A stretch of DNA of 64,000 nucleotides from positions 17,058 through 81,057 of the forward strand of contig JBEBJQ010000008.1 in the NCBI GenBank assembly GCA_040079795.1, written 5' to 3'. A program made the translations under genes and the position numbers. This document shows, piece after piece, positions 62,287-64,000 of the stretch (positions are counted from its first letter, which is position 1; each line of letters starts with the position of its first letter). Under the pieces are notes generated by a model. The model did not search any database, was not told the origin of the DNA, and saw only the letters and a program-made list of their open reading frames with translations. The stretch is from SXIZ01 sp040079795. Lineage in GTDB: Bacteria > Pseudomonadota > Gammaproteobacteria > Methylococcales > Methylomonadaceae.

Positions 62287-62718
62287 CTAACTGGCCATTC
62301 TCTTGTGTTCGGCATCATCCATAGGTAGATTCTGAAAATCGACCGAGGCTATCATTTGGGCTAAACCCTCTTTGATTTGATCACCAAACATAAAACATAA
62401 AAAATTCGGGTCGACCAGGTTGTATTCACCTTCTTTGCGCCACGGCCTGGGATGTTTTTCAGTGCCGCTCGTATGGCGTTTACAAGCGCCCCAACGAATC
62501 CGATTAGCCAATGTTTTGGAAAAACCGAGGGCATCATCATCAACTGCTTTGAAATAGTTTTGTTTAAGCGTTTCCAGGGGTATCGGCACACTTTTCAAGC
62601 GGTCGCGCTCTTCGCAGGCATCTTTAAATTCTTGGTCAATGAGCTGAATTTTTTGTTTCAGCGACTTTGTTAATTTTTCTATCTCAGCGAATTCGCCGTT
62701 AATTGAATTAAGACTCAT
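62287..62718 (-). CDS. Unknown 143-residue protein with coiled coil
   Basis: The N-terminal 60 residues form a coiled coil (FAEIEKLTKSLKQKIQLID). The middle contains FSKTLANRIRWGACKRHTSG, and DPNFLCFMFGDQIKEG follows. The start overlaps the upstream gene as ATGA. After its stop, another frame reads NGQLADETIDSISERRAEL to a stop at 62207, a better-looking C-terminus; one indel near 62295 would join them. Probably of phage origin by context. Confidence 0.6.
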   Translation of the reverse strand: MSLNSINGEFAEIEKLTKSLKQKIQLIDQEFKDACEERDRLKSVPIPLETLKQNYFKAVDDDALGFSKTLANRIRWGACKRHTSGTEKHPRPWRKEGEYNLVDPNFLCFMFGDQIKEGLAQMIASVDFQNLPMDDAEHKRMAS

Positions 62719-63236
62719 TGCTCAACCTCAATATTAACTGCAATAACCCGTGTGCGATTGTATAGGTCGCCTATTCGGGCACCTAAAGCCGAGTTCGATA
62801 GATCGTCGTCCTCTTCATATGTGCATGGGGAAATTTGCGGATTGCCTAGCGCCGTCATGTGTTTCTCGAACTCGCTTTTGCCTTCACGCGGATCGACTGG
62901 CAGTGATCTCAAAATAGTAAGGCTTTCACCTGTTGAGATTGAAGTTTCAAAAGCGAATTTTTCAGCCGCTAGGCGGCGGCCTTGCGATTCTGCTGATTTG
63001 AGGATTGAAGAGCAGCGGCGGCGTTCATCCATTACCGCCTTATTAATCGCTTCCGTTAATCCCCCTGCGTCCTTTTGTTGCGCTGCCTGCACATGCAGAA
63101 GCTTTTCATTAACCGCATAGAGTTGGCTTGTTAAATCTTTTATCCGGTCGACTGATTCGATTTTGCCGGTCTCTAAACCTGCGAGATAATCGGGGCTGGT
63201 TTTGTTGATCAAAACACTCCTGGTGATGTTGTTCAT
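62715..63236 (-). CDS. Phage prohead scaffold/protease C-terminal-like protein
   Basis: A 173-residue protein with a central DERRRCSSILKSAESQGRRL then AAEKFAFETSISTGESLTILRSLP. This combination, a charged helix followed by LAFETG(M/I)S..EA..IL..P, recurs at the C-terminal end of phage ClpP/S49-type prohead proteases and scaffolds. The protease domain itself is absent. I chose ATG 63236 over TTG 63257. It suggests that the island is a prophage remnant. Confidence moderate. Confidence 0.6.
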   Translation of the reverse strand: MNNITRSVLINKTSPDYLAGLETGKIESVDRIKDLTSQLYAVNEKLLHVQAAQQKDAGGLTEAINKAVMDERRRCSSILKSAESQGRRLAAEKFAFETSISTGESLTILRSLPVDPREGKSEFEKHMTALGNPQISPCTYEEDDDLSNSALGARIGDLYNRTRVIAVNIEVEQ

Positions 63237-63355
63237 GTTTAAATCCAAATTGTTCAAGGTAGAGCAAATATACCGCTCTTCCGTTTGACATTTAAACGGG
63301 GGCTGATGTCAAATTTAAAATAATTAACATCTGACCTACGGCTGATGGTTTGGTC

Positions 63356-63766
63356 TCAATGCGGCTTGTGTTCATCAAGAATTCTATTCAACTGCCGTGT
63401 CTCTGGCAGCATCCAATGATAGCTTTTGGCTATGTAAACGCTAAATTCAAAATCATTTAGCGCCGCCGGATTAAGTTCCTTCCATAACCGGTTTTGACGA
63501 AGGTTCTCTTTATGGATCAATAAAGCTTTTTGATTTGTTGATTGTGGATCTAAACACTGAGCAGCCCTCACTATGTAGACGTCGCGTAATTCTTTAAGCA
63601 ATTTATTTAACTGAACCTTAGAGCTTGAATCAATGTGATCATAAGGCGCTGCGGGTAATACCAGGGAAAGCAAGGTTTTTAGTTCATTGAGCGCTGTGGC
63701 AGGCATTGAGTCACCATCTTTCCAGTTAGTGACAAATTGAATTAACCCGCTGCTGTTGTCTGTCAT
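63356..63766 (-). CDS. Unknown 136-residue protein
   Basis: A soluble, mostly helical protein starting MTDNSSGLIQFVTNWKDGDS, with LNKLLKELRDVYIVRAAQCLD in the middle and FSVYIAKSYHWMLPETRQLN near the end. No family recognised. It is the most upstream gene of the minus-strand run seen here, followed by an AT-rich gap to the window edge. Confidence 0.6.
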   Translation of the reverse strand: MTDNSSGLIQFVTNWKDGDSMPATALNELKTLLSLVLPAAPYDHIDSSSKVQLNKLLKELRDVYIVRAAQCLDPQSTNQKALLIHKENLRQNRLWKELNPAALNDFEFSVYIAKSYHWMLPETRQLNRILDEHKPH

Positions 63767-64000
63767 GCCGTGCCTGACCTGCTTATAAAATTATTATTAA
63801 AAAATTTCGGATGGTTATGTTTAGTTACTTAACAAAAAATGAAGCCGGAATAAAAAAAGGTACTTCCTAGCAATTAAACGTATGCGGGTGAGCAAACTCG
63901 CGTTTTTCCTCTAGGTAGTGGTAAATATTTTAACTAAACATCTGATATTGCTATGTATTGTTGTCTGTTTATCTAAATTGTAATGAGGATTAAGTAGGTA
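63767..64000. other. AT-rich window edge without a gene
   Basis: No coding frame is convincing. The segment has an imperfect hairpin near 63886-63902 (GTGAG-CAAA-CTCGC, with one wobble) followed by several T. It should contain the promoter of the small-gene run on the minus strand. Confidence 0.35.

Overview
This window looks like the chromosome of a gammaproteobacterial (type I, Methylococcales) methanotroph. The strongest clue is a minus-strand operon at 48796-51664 encoding three particulate-monooxygenase subunits in the order A-B-C. That order identifies the divergent pxmABC copper monooxygenase rather than canonical pmoCAB, and the copper-ligand spacing of methanotroph PmoB and PmoC is kept. 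A complete late cobalamin pathway, an aa3-type oxidase cluster and gammaproteobacterial-style bioFHCD fit the same group. I cannot name the genus; base composition is moderately AT-rich by eye.

Layout. 1-2840: a degenerate membrane GTPase, a SnoaL-like protein and an Ala-rich lipoprotein. 2926-17266: a cobalamin locus, with cbiA facing away from a cobalamin riboswitch that precedes btuB, a small membrane protein, bluB and cobT, then cobS-cobC-cobD-cobQ-cbiB-cobU. It is split between cobT and cobS by an accessory block (8988-11841) holding a frameshifted VapC-type toxin with its antitoxin, an unknown protein, and a collagen-like surface protein whose signal-peptide region is thrown out of frame at a G9 tract. 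17350-24449: comF and biotin synthesis (bioB, then bioF-bioH-bioC-bioD), again split by accessory genes including a frameshifted HEPN-like protein. 24567-35349: bacteriohemerythrin, then an oxidase cluster (coxB with two tandem cytochrome c domains, coxA with a His-rich start, a 34-residue membrane peptide, ctaG, coxC, DUF2909, surf1, an unknown), ending in one 655-codon frame that joins a CtaA/COX15-like eight-helix membrane domain to the complete GTPase of FtsY, followed by ftsE and ftsX. 35505-47083: ppk1, a CpdA-like phosphodiesterase, argA, a BamE-like protein, ilvD, an SH3 protein, argF, argD, grxD, queG and a short rubredoxin gene.

47419-53938 is the pxm region: an MFS transporter, pxmCBA, a divergent LysR regulator and an exported beta-propeller protein. 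55367-59846 is a Ter-associated module: a phosphoribosyltransferase with probable TRSP domain, a HAD phosphatase, a StiP/PELOTA-type protein, a CitE-like aldolase and TerB. At 60026-60115 lies tRNA-Ser(UGA), followed by AT-rich DNA with covarying palindromes and a run of small minus-strand genes, one resembling a phage prohead scaffold. This is probably a tRNA-linked prophage remnant running off the window.

The most unusual items are the CtaA-FtsY fusion, the pxmABC operon with its neighbours, the homopolymer-disrupted collagen-like gene, the Ter module behind a leader terminator, and the palindromes with compensatory base changes. Most frame disruptions sit in accessory genes while the core genes read intact. 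That argues for real decay or switching, but sequencing indels cannot be excluded from sequence alone.
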